In this document: piece after piece, positions 33,451 to 47,556 of the stretch
Position numbering within the stretch: position 1 is the stretch's first letter
How the letters are laid out: every line of letters begins with the position of its first letter
Source of the DNA: Methanobacteriota archaeon
GTDB taxonomy: Archaea; Thermoplasmatota; Poseidoniia; Poseidoniales; Poseidoniaceae
Direction of reading: 5' to 3'
Assembly (NCBI GenBank): GCA_018701175.1
Contig: JABIWF010000137.1
Coordinates: forward strand, 1-47,994
Length of the DNA stretch: 47,994 nt
Made by a program: the position numbers and the translations under genes
Notes under the pieces: generated by a model
What the model was told of the DNA's origin: nothing
What the model saw: the letters and a program-made list of their open reading frames with translations, nothing else
Databases searched by the model: none

Positions 33451-36400
33451 ATGCAAGAAATCATTCAATCATTTTTCAAAGAACGTAGCCTCGTCAACCA
33501 CCAACTCGCTTCATACGACGACTGTATCCCGTCTGGCGACAATTCAATCTCCCGCATGGAGAAAATCATTCGTAACATTCGCGTCGGAACCGACGAAGAA
33601 ATCAACGATGACCTTGGCGGTTACATCAAACTTGACGTTGTCGACCACGACATCACTATTCGTTTGAAGAACATCAAACTCGGTGAACCAACCATTCGTG
33701 AAGCAAACGGTGCTGAACACCCATCCACTCCAATGGAATGCCGTCTGCGAAAGCTCACCTACATGTCCCCGGTAACCATTGACTTCCAAATTTCTCGTAA
33801 CGGTGTACCTTCACCAGTCGAGTCTGGAGTTCAAGTCGGAAGCATGCCAATCATGGTCCGCTCTTCCCGCTGCAACCTTCACGCTAAGCACATTGCTGGA
33901 GAACGCCAACTCTATCCTACCACTTCTACTGAAGACTCCGCACTTTGGGATGATTTGCTCCGTAAGCGAGGCGAAGACCCTCTCGATCCTGGAGGCTACT
34001 TCATCATCAACGGAACAGAACGTGTCCTCATCTCCATGGAAGATCTTGCTCCAAACCGTGTCACTGTTGAAATCAACAAGCGGTACGCTAAGCGAACCGA
34101 AGTCGCTAAGATTTTCTCACAGAAAGACGGTATGCGCAAGCCACTCAACGTTGAAAAGCGTCGAGATGGAATGCTCATGGTCAAAATCAGCACAGCTGGA
34201 ACAACCGCAATCCCTGTGGTTCTTCTCATGCGTGCACTCGGTATCGAGAACGACCAAGAAGTGTTCCAAACCGTTGCAGGTCCTACTGAGACATTCAAGT
34301 ACATCGTTGCTAACCTCAACGAAGTCAACGACAATGAAGAGTATGCTGTTCAATCACGTGATGAAGCTCACGAATGGTTGCAGAAGAAATTCGCTGCTGG
34401 TCAACAAAAGGAATACCGCGAACAGCGAGTGAACCAACTGCTTGACCGTGAACTTCTCCCTCACTTGGGCGACCAACCAGGAGACCGTAAGAAGAAAGCA
34501 ATTTTCCTCGGACGTATCGTTCGACAAGTTCTCGAAATGGCACTTACCAACCGTGAACCAAACGACAAGGACCACTACGCAAACAAGCGAGTTCGACTTG
34601 CTGGTGATTTGATTGAAGACTTGTTCCGTGTGTCGAGCGGCCAACTTGCTCGTGACCTCAAATACCAACTGGAGCGCCACCACAACCGCAAGCGAGAACT
34701 GAAAATCACTTCCTGCTTGCGCCCTGATGTCTTGACCTCCAAGATTATGCACGCTCTTGCTACTGGAAACTGGGTCGGTGGACGATCTGGTGTCAGTCAA
34801 TTGCTCGACCGAACGACCTACCTCGCTTCGTTGTCGCACATGCGCCGTGTCACCTCTCCTCTTGTCCGCAGCCAACCTCACTTCGAGGCACGTGACCTGC
34901 ACCCAACTCAATGGGGTCGCCTGTGTCCGAACGAAACACCCGAAGGGCAAAACTGTGGCCTGGTCAAGAATGCTGCTCAGATGATTGACATCTCCGAACA
35001 CATCAGCGAAGTCGAAGTTCGTGAACAACTTGACGAACTCGATGTTAACAGTGAACTCGAAGACTGGAGTTCCGGTGACCGTATTCACGTCAACGGTGAC
35101 ATCTACGGTATTCACAAGAACGGTAAGAACTTGGTTCGCCACTTCAAGTCGGCTCGCCGACGTGGAACTATTCCTGCTGAAGTTTCAATCCGTCACGACA
35201 AGGAAAACAAGGACATCTTCATCAACACCGACAAGGGGCGTATTCTACGACCTTTGGTCATTCTTTACGATGGCGCACCTCGTTTGACCGGAGAACACCT
35301 TCAAGCACTCCGTGATTCAGAAATGACCTTCAGAGACCTCGTCAATGATGGTGTCGTTGAATGGGTCGATGCAGAAGAAGAAGAAGACCTTCTCATCGCA
35401 GCACGTCCATTCGTCCTACCTGAAACAGTTCCATCCGGTCCTCTCGCTGGTCGCCCGCTGACCAACGAGAACGTCGAATGGGTCAACCTCGGTGAGCCAG
35501 GTGCAACCGAAGCAAAGCTCGTTGCTAAGGTTCGAATGCCAAACGGTGCTTGGGACTCCGCAGAAATTTCGCTACCGTTGCTTTACGATGAAGAATACAC
35601 GCACTGTGAAATCGACCCACAACTCGTTTTGGGTGTTTGTGCTTCATTGATTCCATACCCTGAACACAACTCTACCCCTCGTGTTACCGGTGGAACAGCA
35701 ATGGTCAAGCAATCTCTCGGTCTACCGAGTTCAAACTACAGAATGCGACCTGACACCCGTGCTCACATCCTCCATTACACGCAACGTTCGATCACTCGAA
35801 CTGCTGCAATGGAATCGACGCACTTTGACGACCGCCCTGGTGGACAGAACTTTATTGTCGCCATTATGTCGCTTCACGGCTATAACATGCAAGACGCTGT
35901 CATCATGAACAAGGGTTCAGTCGACCGTGCACTAGGACGCTCAACATTCAACCGAACTTACAACGCCGAACGCCGCCGATTCCCTGGTGGTCAAGTTGAG
36001 GAAATCGAAAAGCCAGGCAGCTCACTGCAAGAAGTCAAGGGGCTCAAACCTGAAGAGGCCTATCGACATCTCGAAGCAGACGGATTGCCATTGCCAGAGA
36101 TGTACCTCGAAGGTGGGGATGTTTTGGTCGGTAAGACCAGCCCACCTCGTTTCCTTGAAGAATCCGCTGGTGGCGCTTTCCTGCTTGCTCAAGAACGACG
36201 TGAATCTTCGATGCTCGTCCGACACGGTGAGAAGGGATACATTGACAATGTCTACGTGACCGAATCCCTCGACTCAGGCCGCTTGGTCCGAGTTATGGTT
36301 CGAAGCCACAAGGTCCCAGAAGTTGGTGACAAATTCGCATCTCGACACGGACAAAAGGGTGTTATTGGACGCCTTGTTGAACCTGAAGACATGCCGTTTA

Positions 36401-37058
36401 CCGCAGACGGTATCGTTCCTGACTTGGTCATTAACCCACACGCTATTCCATCACGAATGACTGTTGCACACGTTCTGGAAATGATCGGTGGCAAAGTTGG
36501 TTCGATGGAAGGCCGTCGTATCGATGCTACCGCTTTCCGTGGAGAAAAGGAAGGCAGTCTACGTGACGGACTTGTCCGAAACGGACTTGCCCACACAGGC
36601 CGTGAAACAATGATTAACGGTGAAACTGGAGAAGTTTACCCTGCTGATATTTTCATCGGCTGTATCTACTACCAGCGTTTGCACCACTTGGTGTCGTCGA
36701 AGATTCACGCTCGTTCTCGTGGACGTGTTCAAATCCTCACTCGTCAGCCTACTGAAGGTCGTGCCCGCCAAGGTGGTCTGCGATTCGGTGAAATGGAACG
36801 TGACTGTTTGATTGCACACGGTGCATCGATGGTCATCAAGGATCGACTGCTCGATGAATCGGACGGTATTGACATGTATGTCTGTGCTCAATCCGGTCAC
36901 ATCGCTTGGTACGACCCGAAGCGACGCACCTACGTCAGCCCGATTCATGGTGATGGCGCAGAAGTATACAAAGTACAAACATCCTATGCATTCAAGCTGC
37001 TCCTCGACGAAATGAAGAGTTTAGGTGTGGCCATGCGTCTTGAACTGGAGGACCGAAG

Positions 37059-37062
<4 letters not shown>
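33451..37062 (+). CDS. rpoB: DNA-directed RNA polymerase subunit B (single chain)
   Basis: A 1203-residue full-length B subunit, not split into B'' and B' as in methanogens and haloarchaea. This fits the Thermoplasmata line. Recognisable parts are the N-terminal lobe, 'RDLHPTQWGRLCPNETPEGQNCGLVKN', 'NFIVAIMSLHGYNMQDAVIMNKGSVDRALGRS', 'KFASRHGQKGVIG' and the C-terminal clamp ending 'HARSRGRVQILTRQPTEGRARQGGLRFGEMERDCLIAHGAS'. The zinc-ligand cysteines of the usual C-terminal clamp are reduced: only one Cys (DMYVCAQSG) is seen where a CxxC pair is common. GGGGAGGTG gives a strong ribosome site. Its end overlaps rpoA' by four bases. Confidence 0.97.
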
Positions 37063-41815
<4,753 letters not shown>

Positions 41816-41862
41816 TTATTTTCTACCCATGAGAAACAATGTGGAGTATGGAGGAATAAAAT

Positions 41863-42162
41863 ATGGACCTAAGCCGACAACTGAAGAATGCAATTGCAAC
41901 TGGAGACCTACGATTTGGACAACGCCAAGCACTCGATGCGTGTGCTCGTGGTGAAGCGAAAGTCGTGATTTTCGCTGCAAACTGCCCAACCGAATTTATC
42001 GATGAATTGCACGCCAATCACCCTGAAGTGACCAAATTCCGTGCAAGCATGGTAAACCGTGAACTTGGAATTGCCTGTGGTAAGCCGTTTTCGGTTTCTA
42101 CAATCAGCATCATCGATGCTGGTGACAGCGATTTGTTGCAGCTCGAAACCAACCTTGAGTGA
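41863..42162 (+). CDS. rpl30e: ribosomal protein L30e
   Basis: A 99-residue protein of the L7Ae/L30e RNA-binding fold: LSRQLKNAIATGDLRFGQRQALDACARGEAKVVIFAANCP, then ELGIACGKPFSVSTISIIDAGDSDLL. The family's 'G......A......K.v..a.n.p' and 'LG.acGk.f.v....i.d.G.s' are both present. GGAGG lies eight bases before the ATG. Archaeal RNA polymerase operons commonly continue with rpl30e, which confirms the assignment. NusA, S12 and S7, which often follow, are absent here; instead a TTTTT run (42169-42173) suggests termination. Confidence 0.95.
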   Translation: MDLSRQLKNAIATGDLRFGQRQALDACARGEAKVVIFAANCPTEFIDELHANHPEVTKFRASMVNRELGIACGKPFSVSTISIIDAGDSDLLQLETNLE

Positions 42163-42235
42163 TTGCCGTTTTTCAGGCTAAATCACCTGAACTTGGTAGC
42201 AAAGGTTTGATGTCAGTCGGCGGTGTCGTTGGGCT

Positions 42236-45200
42236 ATGCGCCCTATGAATACTCGACTCTCAGCACTCTTGCTAACATTCTTGATGCTCGCCTCGGTCAT
42301 GGTCTTACAGACTCCTGTCCCCGAGTCTATTCTCGCCGAAGGGGAAACCGAGGATGTTCAATTCACCTCAGGCCGTGGAACTTCATCTTCGTATCTTTTG
42401 GCTGGTGGTTCTAACGCTCAAAGCATTGACGCGAATCACATTGCAGCACTTGGTTCGGGTGGATGGATTGTTGGTTCGGAATTCAATACTTCACTCACTT
42501 TTGGAACGAATACGCTCCAACCAACCTCGCCGTATGCGAACTACGGTGAATTTTTCCTGGCAGTGGCCGATGAAACAGGTGTCTGGCGCTCTGTTTTCGG
42601 AGCGGATCACAGTTACGGTGCAGGTGGACTTTCTTTCTTAACCGATGTAGCAGTTGACGTCTCTGGAGATATTGCAATTTCCGGCTATTTCTATGGTGAA
42701 ATCGCATTCCCAAGTTTCCAAGGGCAAAACATCATCTTGTCCAATACAAATTCTGGTTACCACTTTGAAGGGTTCGTTGCTACTGCGACCCCCAACGGCG
42801 ATTGGCAATGGGTGAAAGGCCTCGAAACGGTCGTGAACGGTTCAGGCGAATACAGTTCAACAACCGGCGTCGCATTTTCTGCTAATGGTGATGTACTGCT
42901 CACTGGAGAATTTGAAGGCGAAACGGACTTTGGTGGCGTTTCATTGAACGTCTCGAACGCACAAGTCTATGTCACAAGCTATGATTTCTCCTCTGGCTCA
43001 TTGAATTGGGTTACCAGCGGTGGCGGTGTCGGTGTCAACCGAGTTTTCGATATGGCTCCGACAACGAACGGCGGTGTGAAGATTGCAACAATTTCTGATG
43101 GCTTTTCACTGTGGGATTCGACCAGTTACCTCGCCAAAGGTACAATTGATGCAGTCGTTGTTGAATTGGATTCAAGCGGTGGTCTTGTCGGCGTAAATGG
43201 TTACGGGACTCCAAATGAGCAAACCATCATCTTGGACATCGAAATAGACTTCAATGGCGACACTTACTATGCAGGTACGTTCGGTGGTACATTAACTGGC
43301 ACCGGATGGTCAGCAACCGCATCCTATGGCGGTAACGATATTTTCATCGTACGTGAGGCTGTCTCTTCCGCTAACAGTTGGGCGTTTGTTTCTGGTTCAA
43401 GTCAAGCTGATGAACCCCAAGGTCTTGCAATTACTTCCAACGGTTTAGTCGTGTATGGCGGATATATCATCGCCCAACACACTGCAAGTTCGTACACACT
43501 CACTCCTTCGAATCACGATGGATTCGTTGTCGGTCTTTCATCGTCTGGCTCGGCTGAATGGGTTGAACAAATCGGTGGTTCTCAATACGATTACGCTTGG
43601 GATCTTGCTGTTAACTTCACCGACGCAATCGGTGTCGCTGGTTCTTATTCCGGTTCGATGACCCATGCAGGGACACCCGTCACATCAACCGGTGGCCGGG
43701 ATGCGTTCATTTGGGCGTTTGACCCTACCGCATTGAAGGATACAGACAGCGATAGCATCGTTGACGTGGACGATAATTGTCCGACAGTTTCCAACCCGAC
43801 TCAAGCAAACACAGACATGGACGATAAGGGCGATGCATGCGATTCAGACGACGACAACGATGGCCTCACCGACAACTTCCCTGATCTTTGCCCTCGTGGT
43901 GGTGAATTCAACTGGACAAGCATGCAAGACGCATCCAACCCTTCTGCTTCGAGCGATTGGGATAACGACGGCTGTAAAGACGACGTTGAAGACCTCGATG
44001 ACGACAACGATCAGGTTCTCGATGTGGACGACATTTGCCCATACACTTCCTATGACCCTCCACGGCCAACATGGATTTCCGATTCCTCAAACGACCTCGA
44101 TGGTGACGGTTGCCGTGACTCTGACGAAGACGTTGATGACGATGCGGATGGTTTCGACGATGTCGATGACGACTGCCCGACAACTTCTGGAACATCGACG
44201 CTCGGTACCACTGGATGTCTTGACTCTGACAGCGATGGCTGGTCGGACACTTACGATGATTGTCCGACTGAGGCTGGTAACTCAACCCTTGGAGGCAAGA
44301 ATGCTTGCCCAGATTTGGATGGTGACGGCTGGTCGAATACCGATGATGCGTTCCCGAACGATGTGACGCAGTGGTTAGACGCAGATACAGACGGCTATGG
44401 AGATAACCAGCAAGGTCTCTCTCCAGACGATTGCTCCACTGTTCCAGGCACTTCAACCGTTGACCGATTGGGATGCTTTGATTCCGATGAAGACGGTTAT
44501 TCGGATGCTGATTCTACATGGTACATCGAAGATGGCGCTGACGCTTTCCCGAACGATGCAACTCAATGGGCTGATTCCGATGAAGACGGATTTGGCGATA
44601 ACTGGGGCAACTCAACTTGGGACGACCGTAAATCTTCTTGGAACGGGATCTATGTTGACGGAGCCACTGAACAAGATGCATGTCCAAATCAATTTGGTAC
44701 ATCTTGGCAACAAGGAATCCTCGGATGTCTTGACACCGATTCAGATGGGTGGGCCGACTTCATGGACGCCTTCGATAACGACCCTACCCAATGGGAAGAT
44801 GCCGATATGGATTCATTTGGTGACAATGAAAGTGGAAACCAACCTGATGCATGCCCTTCGCTCCCTGGCAACTCAACAGCAGACCGCTTTGGATGCATGG
44901 ACACCGATGGTGATGGCTACTCAAACGCTGACATCACGTGGGGATATGAATTAGGTGGCGATGCGTTCCCTGACGAAGCCTCTCAATGGTCCGATGCAGA
45001 TGGCGATGGCTTTGGTGACAATCCTCTCGGAATCACTCCAGATGCTTGCCCAACCGTTCGAGATTCCTCAAGCATTGACCGAATTGGCTGCACAGACACA
45101 GATGGCGACGGATACTCCGACCCTGATGCTTCATGGTCGCTCGCCGATGGTGCCGACGCTTGTATCTCCGGTGCGGGTAATTCTACGGTGGATCGAACCG

Positions 45201-45754
45201 GTTGTTTTGATGCAGACGGTGACGGCTACTCGAACCCATCTGGTGATTGGAAAGTCAGCGACGGAGCTGACGCTTATCCTGATGATCCACTGCGTTGGAT
45301 TAAGGATGCTTCATCAACCGATGGCGCTTCTTCATCCTCGTCGTTAATCCTCGGAATTGGTGCTGTTGTAGCGCTCGCTGCCATTGCAGGTCTTGCCTTC
45401 TTCTTTATTCGTAAGCCAGAAGGTGAAGCCGTCGACAAGAACTGGACTGACAGTAATTTTGCTCCAATGGGTGGCGCAATGCCAGCAATGCCAAACATGG
45501 GCGCGCAACCTGCAGTCATGATGCCAAATTACAGCAACACTCCAGCGCCAATCGCCGGAGGTATGCCAAATATGGCAGCTCAACCTGCCGCAGCCGTTGC
45601 AATGCCAAATATGGCGGCACAGCCATCAGCGCAGCCAGCGCCAGTTCAGCCAGACCCTGCTCGAGAATACTACAGCGGTTTGATTGCGCAAGGATACCCG
45701 CAAGAGAGTGCTGTACAGTACACTCAACAGTACTATCCAGCCTTCCAAGGCTGA
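42236..45754 (+). CDS. secreted beta-propeller-like and thrombospondin type 3 repeat protein with C-terminal anchor
   Basis: A 1172-residue protein with a Sec signal (ALLLTFLMLASVMVLQ). Residues ~50-500 contain repeated blades like 'GDIAISGYFYGEIAF' and 'GDVLLTGEFEGETDFGG', typical of SBBP-type beta-propeller repeats. Residues ~500-1020 are Asp-rich thrombospondin type 3 repeats with Cys pairs (DDNCPT...DACDSDDDNDG; CPTTSGTSTLGTTGC). A transmembrane helix (SLILGIGAVVALAAIAGLAFFFI) follows. The cytoplasmic tail of about 110 residues is rich in Pro, Ala, Met and Asn, with repeated AMPNMAAQP units, and ends in a helical REYYSGLIAQGYPQESAVQY segment. A cell-surface binding or adhesion role is inferred. 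No enzyme domain is seen. It is monocistronic. Confidence 0.9.
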   Translation: MRPMNTRLSALLLTFLMLASVMVLQTPVPESILAEGETEDVQFTSGRGTSSSYLLAGGSNAQSIDANHIAALGSGGWIVGSEFNTSLTFGTNTLQPTSPYANYGEFFLAVADETGVWRSVFGADHSYGAGGLSFLTDVAVDVSGDIAISGYFYGEIAFPSFQGQNIILSNTNSGYHFEGFVATATPNGDWQWVKGLETVVNGSGEYSSTTGVAFSANGDVLLTGEFEGETDFGGVSLNVSNAQVYVTSYDFSSGSLNWVTSGGGVGVNRVFDMAPTTNGGVKIATISDGFSLWDSTSYLAKGTIDAVVVELDSSGGLVGVNGYGTPNEQTIILDIEIDFNGDTYYAGTFGGTLTGTGWSATASYGGNDIFIVREAVSSANSWAFVSGSSQADEPQGLAITSNGLVVYGGYIIAQHTASSYTLTPSNHDGFVVGLSSSGSAEWVEQIGGSQYDYAWDLAVNFTDAIGVAGSYSGSMTHAGTPVTSTGGRDAFIWAFDPTALKDTDSDSIVDVDDNCPTVSNPTQANTDMDDKGDACDSDDDNDGLTDNFPDLCPRGGEFNWTSMQDASNPSASSDWDNDGCKDDVEDLDDDNDQVLDVDDICPYTSYDPPRPTWISDSSNDLDGDGCRDSDEDVDDDADGFDDVDDDCPTTSGTSTLGTTGCLDSDSDGWSDTYDDCPTEAGNSTLGGKNACPDLDGDGWSNTDDAFPNDVTQWLDADTDGYGDNQQGLSPDDCSTVPGTSTVDRLGCFDSDEDGYSDADSTWYIEDGADAFPNDATQWADSDEDGFGDNWGNSTWDDRKSSWNGIYVDGATEQDACPNQFGTSWQQGILGCLDTDSDGWADFMDAFDNDPTQWEDADMDSFGDNESGNQPDACPSLPGNSTADRFGCMDTDGDGYSNADITWGYELGGDAFPDEASQWSDADGDGFGDNPLGITPDACPTVRDSSSIDRIGCTDTDGDGYSDPDASWSLADGADACISGAGNSTVDRTGCFDADGDGYSNPSGDWKVSDGADAYPDDPLRWIKDASSTDGASSSSSLILGIGAVVALAAIAGLAFFFIRKPEGEAVDKNWTDSNFAPMGGAMPAMPNMGAQPAVMMPNYSNTPAPIAGGMPNMAAQPAAAVAMPNMAAQPSAQPAPVQPDPAREYYSGLIAQGYPQESAVQYTQQYYPAFQG

Positions 45755-45798
45755 TGCGAATTCATCTTCACTCAAAGTGAAGGATGCAGATGAAAGGT

Positions 45799-46149
45799 TC
45801 ACTCGGTTCCAACGAGCTTGTAATCATCGGAAAGTGGTGTAGCACCGGTTTCCATGAGAATGATTTGGCCGTCTTTGAAGCGCATGAAGGACATGACTGC
45901 TTCAGAGTCGGAATCGTTTGCGAAGTGGACAATTGAATGAGCGACACCGACTTCATCGTTCTCGAACAAGATGCGGTTGTTTTCTGATTGAGGGGTGCTG
46001 TCGCCACCTGCGAATCCAAGAATGTCAGACTTGCTCATGGTGATTCCACCGACGTGTGGGTTGAAGACGCAGTCATCATGAATGATTTTTGCGAGTGCGT
46101 CGACATCTCCGTTATCCCAGGCTTCGTTGTATGCTGCTATGATAGACAT
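45799..46149 (-). CDS. NTF2/SnoaL-like protein
   Basis: A 116-residue protein with the SnoaL-like alpha+beta fold. The N-terminal helix (IIAAYNEAWDNGDVDALAKIIHDDCVFNPHVGG) is typical: a helix with W, then 'D-x-D-A-L-x-x-hydrophobic-x-x-D-C-V'. Strands with HSIVHFAND and AVMSFMRFKDGQIILME follow. The fold occurs in ketosteroid-isomerase-like enzymes and binding proteins; the substrate is unknown. It is divergent from the metalloprotease gene across 93 bases. Confidence 0.8.
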   Translation of the reverse strand: MSIIAAYNEAWDNGDVDALAKIIHDDCVFNPHVGGITMSKSDILGFAGGDSTPQSENNRILFENDEVGVAHSIVHFANDSDSEAVMSFMRFKDGQIILMETGATPLSDDYKLVGTE

Positions 46150-46242
46150 GGGCTTCGCTAAGGTCGGTAATTCTTAAACTCGCCGCATATTCAATTTACT
46201 CGTACCTTTCACACTCATATAGCGGTGTTTACTGGGAGATTC

Positions 46243-47385
46243 ATGATCAAACACCTTGCTGTACTCATGTGCCTCATTTTCCTTATGGCTCCACTTTCGG
46301 GATGCTTTGGGACTTCTGAGGAATCCGTCACAGACAACACAAGCATTGTTGACGATGCTTCCTTCGATGAAAACATCACGAACGGTGGAAACGAAGATGA
46401 CCAACCAACTCCAGTGTTTTCACCTTACGATGTAGTTTGTCCTGATGGTACGAATGAAACCATCCAATGGGGCAGCGTGACTTGTGCAGCGCCGGTTGCT
46501 TTCAAAGCCGCAGATGTGTCCAACGAAACACTCAATCTCACCCTTGAATGGTACAACATTGCATCTGCTGAATGGGGCAACTTTGGGCCGGTCGAATTGT
46601 TCATCGTTGGCGAGGATGTTGAGGCTGCCAAAGACTTGGAAGACTTGTTTTGTGAACGCCACATGGCGCTTGATGACAATTGGAACGAAGAATGGGATTG
46701 TGCCAATGAAAATTACCAAATCTTCTCGCACTATACGGATGAAGGCGGGGCAGCCATCAGTACCTTCAAGCGAACCTACATTGAATATGATTTCATGATG
46801 ATGATCATGTCGGCAAAGTATCCTGGACCTTCTGAAGACGACTACAAACCGGTAACGCTCCACGAATATTTCCATATTTTCCAACACTCGCACATCAGCG
46901 ATGAGTGCACCGGAGACAGCAGAGATTCATGCGAACGCGATTCGAAAATGGGCGGAGAAAATACTCCATGGTTTGCAGAAGGCGGTGCGGAATTCATGGC
47001 CCAATCTCTGTACTCGGAACAAGACGGCGTTGGTGAGAATTATCTTCGAGAAGTCATGCAGCGTAAACTGGAGATGTCTCAAGAAGGTTACAATGCCCAA
47101 AACACCTCGCTTGACCAGTTGACCTACTCATCCGAAGTAAACGCCTACGATGTTGGCGCATGGTTCATCGCTTATCTTATCCATCACGAGGGTGAGGATG
47201 CCTTCCTGAATGGCTTCTACGGTGACCTCGACGGTTCAGGGTTTGATGCAGCCTTTGAGGACAACTTCAACGCAACAAAGAGCGAATATTTGGCTGATTT
47301 TGATGCGTTCTTCGCCCAACCTGCTGAAGACGTGATGTTGCTCTTCCCAGAGGCTTCGACGGGTAATGATGAGACTACTGAGTGA
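46243..47385 (+). CDS. putative lipoprotein zinc metalloprotease (HExxH)
   Basis: A 380-residue protein. The N-terminal signal ends in a lipobox-like LSGC, so it is probably lipid-anchored outside the cell, followed by an acidic Asn/Asp-rich linker. HEYFH in VTLHEYFHIFQHSH and WFAEGGAEFMA about 40 residues later give the two His and downstream Glu ligands of a gluzincin-type zinc site. Six other cysteines in the mature part may form disulfides. ATG at 46243 has GGGAG just upstream and is preferred over 46225. CTCATATAGCG (about 46214-46223) is a possible TATA box. The peptidase family and substrate are not identified; peptide scavenging would fit the lifestyle. Confidence 0.78.
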   Translation: MIKHLAVLMCLIFLMAPLSGCFGTSEESVTDNTSIVDDASFDENITNGGNEDDQPTPVFSPYDVVCPDGTNETIQWGSVTCAAPVAFKAADVSNETLNLTLEWYNIASAEWGNFGPVELFIVGEDVEAAKDLEDLFCERHMALDDNWNEEWDCANENYQIFSHYTDEGGAAISTFKRTYIEYDFMMMIMSAKYPGPSEDDYKPVTLHEYFHIFQHSHISDECTGDSRDSCERDSKMGGENTPWFAEGGAEFMAQSLYSEQDGVGENYLREVMQRKLEMSQEGYNAQNTSLDQLTYSSEVNAYDVGAWFIAYLIHHEGEDAFLNGFYGDLDGSGFDAAFEDNFNATKSEYLADFDAFFAQPAEDVMLLFPEASTGNDETTE

Positions 47386-47456
47386 TTTCACGCGCCACGT
47401 TCGGGCACACCGTGGGGTATGGCCGACCATATAGCAACCCGAAAATCCACTTTTAC

Positions 47457-47504
47457 TTCTGCTTCTACAAGCAGAAAAAGACGGACACACCAACCCAGTG
47501 TCCG
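47457..47504. promoter_or_regulatory. two adjacent hairpins upstream of the recombinase gene
   Basis: TTCTGCTT-CTAC-AAGCAGAA (47457-47476) has an 8-bp perfect stem. CGGACAC and GTGTCCG (47482-47488 and 47498-47504) form a 7-bp inverted repeat with a nine-base spacer. They lie between the metalloprotease stop and the recombinase TATA box. They may terminate transcription, bind the recombinase as part of an attachment site, or act as an operator. No direct evidence separates these. Confidence 0.4.
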
Positions 47505-47527
47505 AACTTTTGGCCGTCGCGTGAGTG

Positions 47528-47533
47528 TATATA
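47528..47533 (+). promoter_or_regulatory. TATA box of the recombinase gene
   Basis: TATATA ends 23 bases before the ATG at 47557, and no Shine-Dalgarno sequence lies in between. The spacing predicts a leaderless transcript starting at or near the ATG. Confidence 0.5.
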
Positions 47534-47556
47534 GTAAGCCTGAGAAATCTAAATTG

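Noticed and set aside
34354-35142. 262-residue minus-strand frame inside rpoB
   Set aside because: Antisense to a certain gene; Val/Ser/Phe-rich with no recognisable domain.
43761-44366. 201-residue plus-strand frame within the second thrombospondin-repeat gene
   Set aside because: Out-of-frame reading of the Asp repeats (Met/Thr-rich); no start signal.
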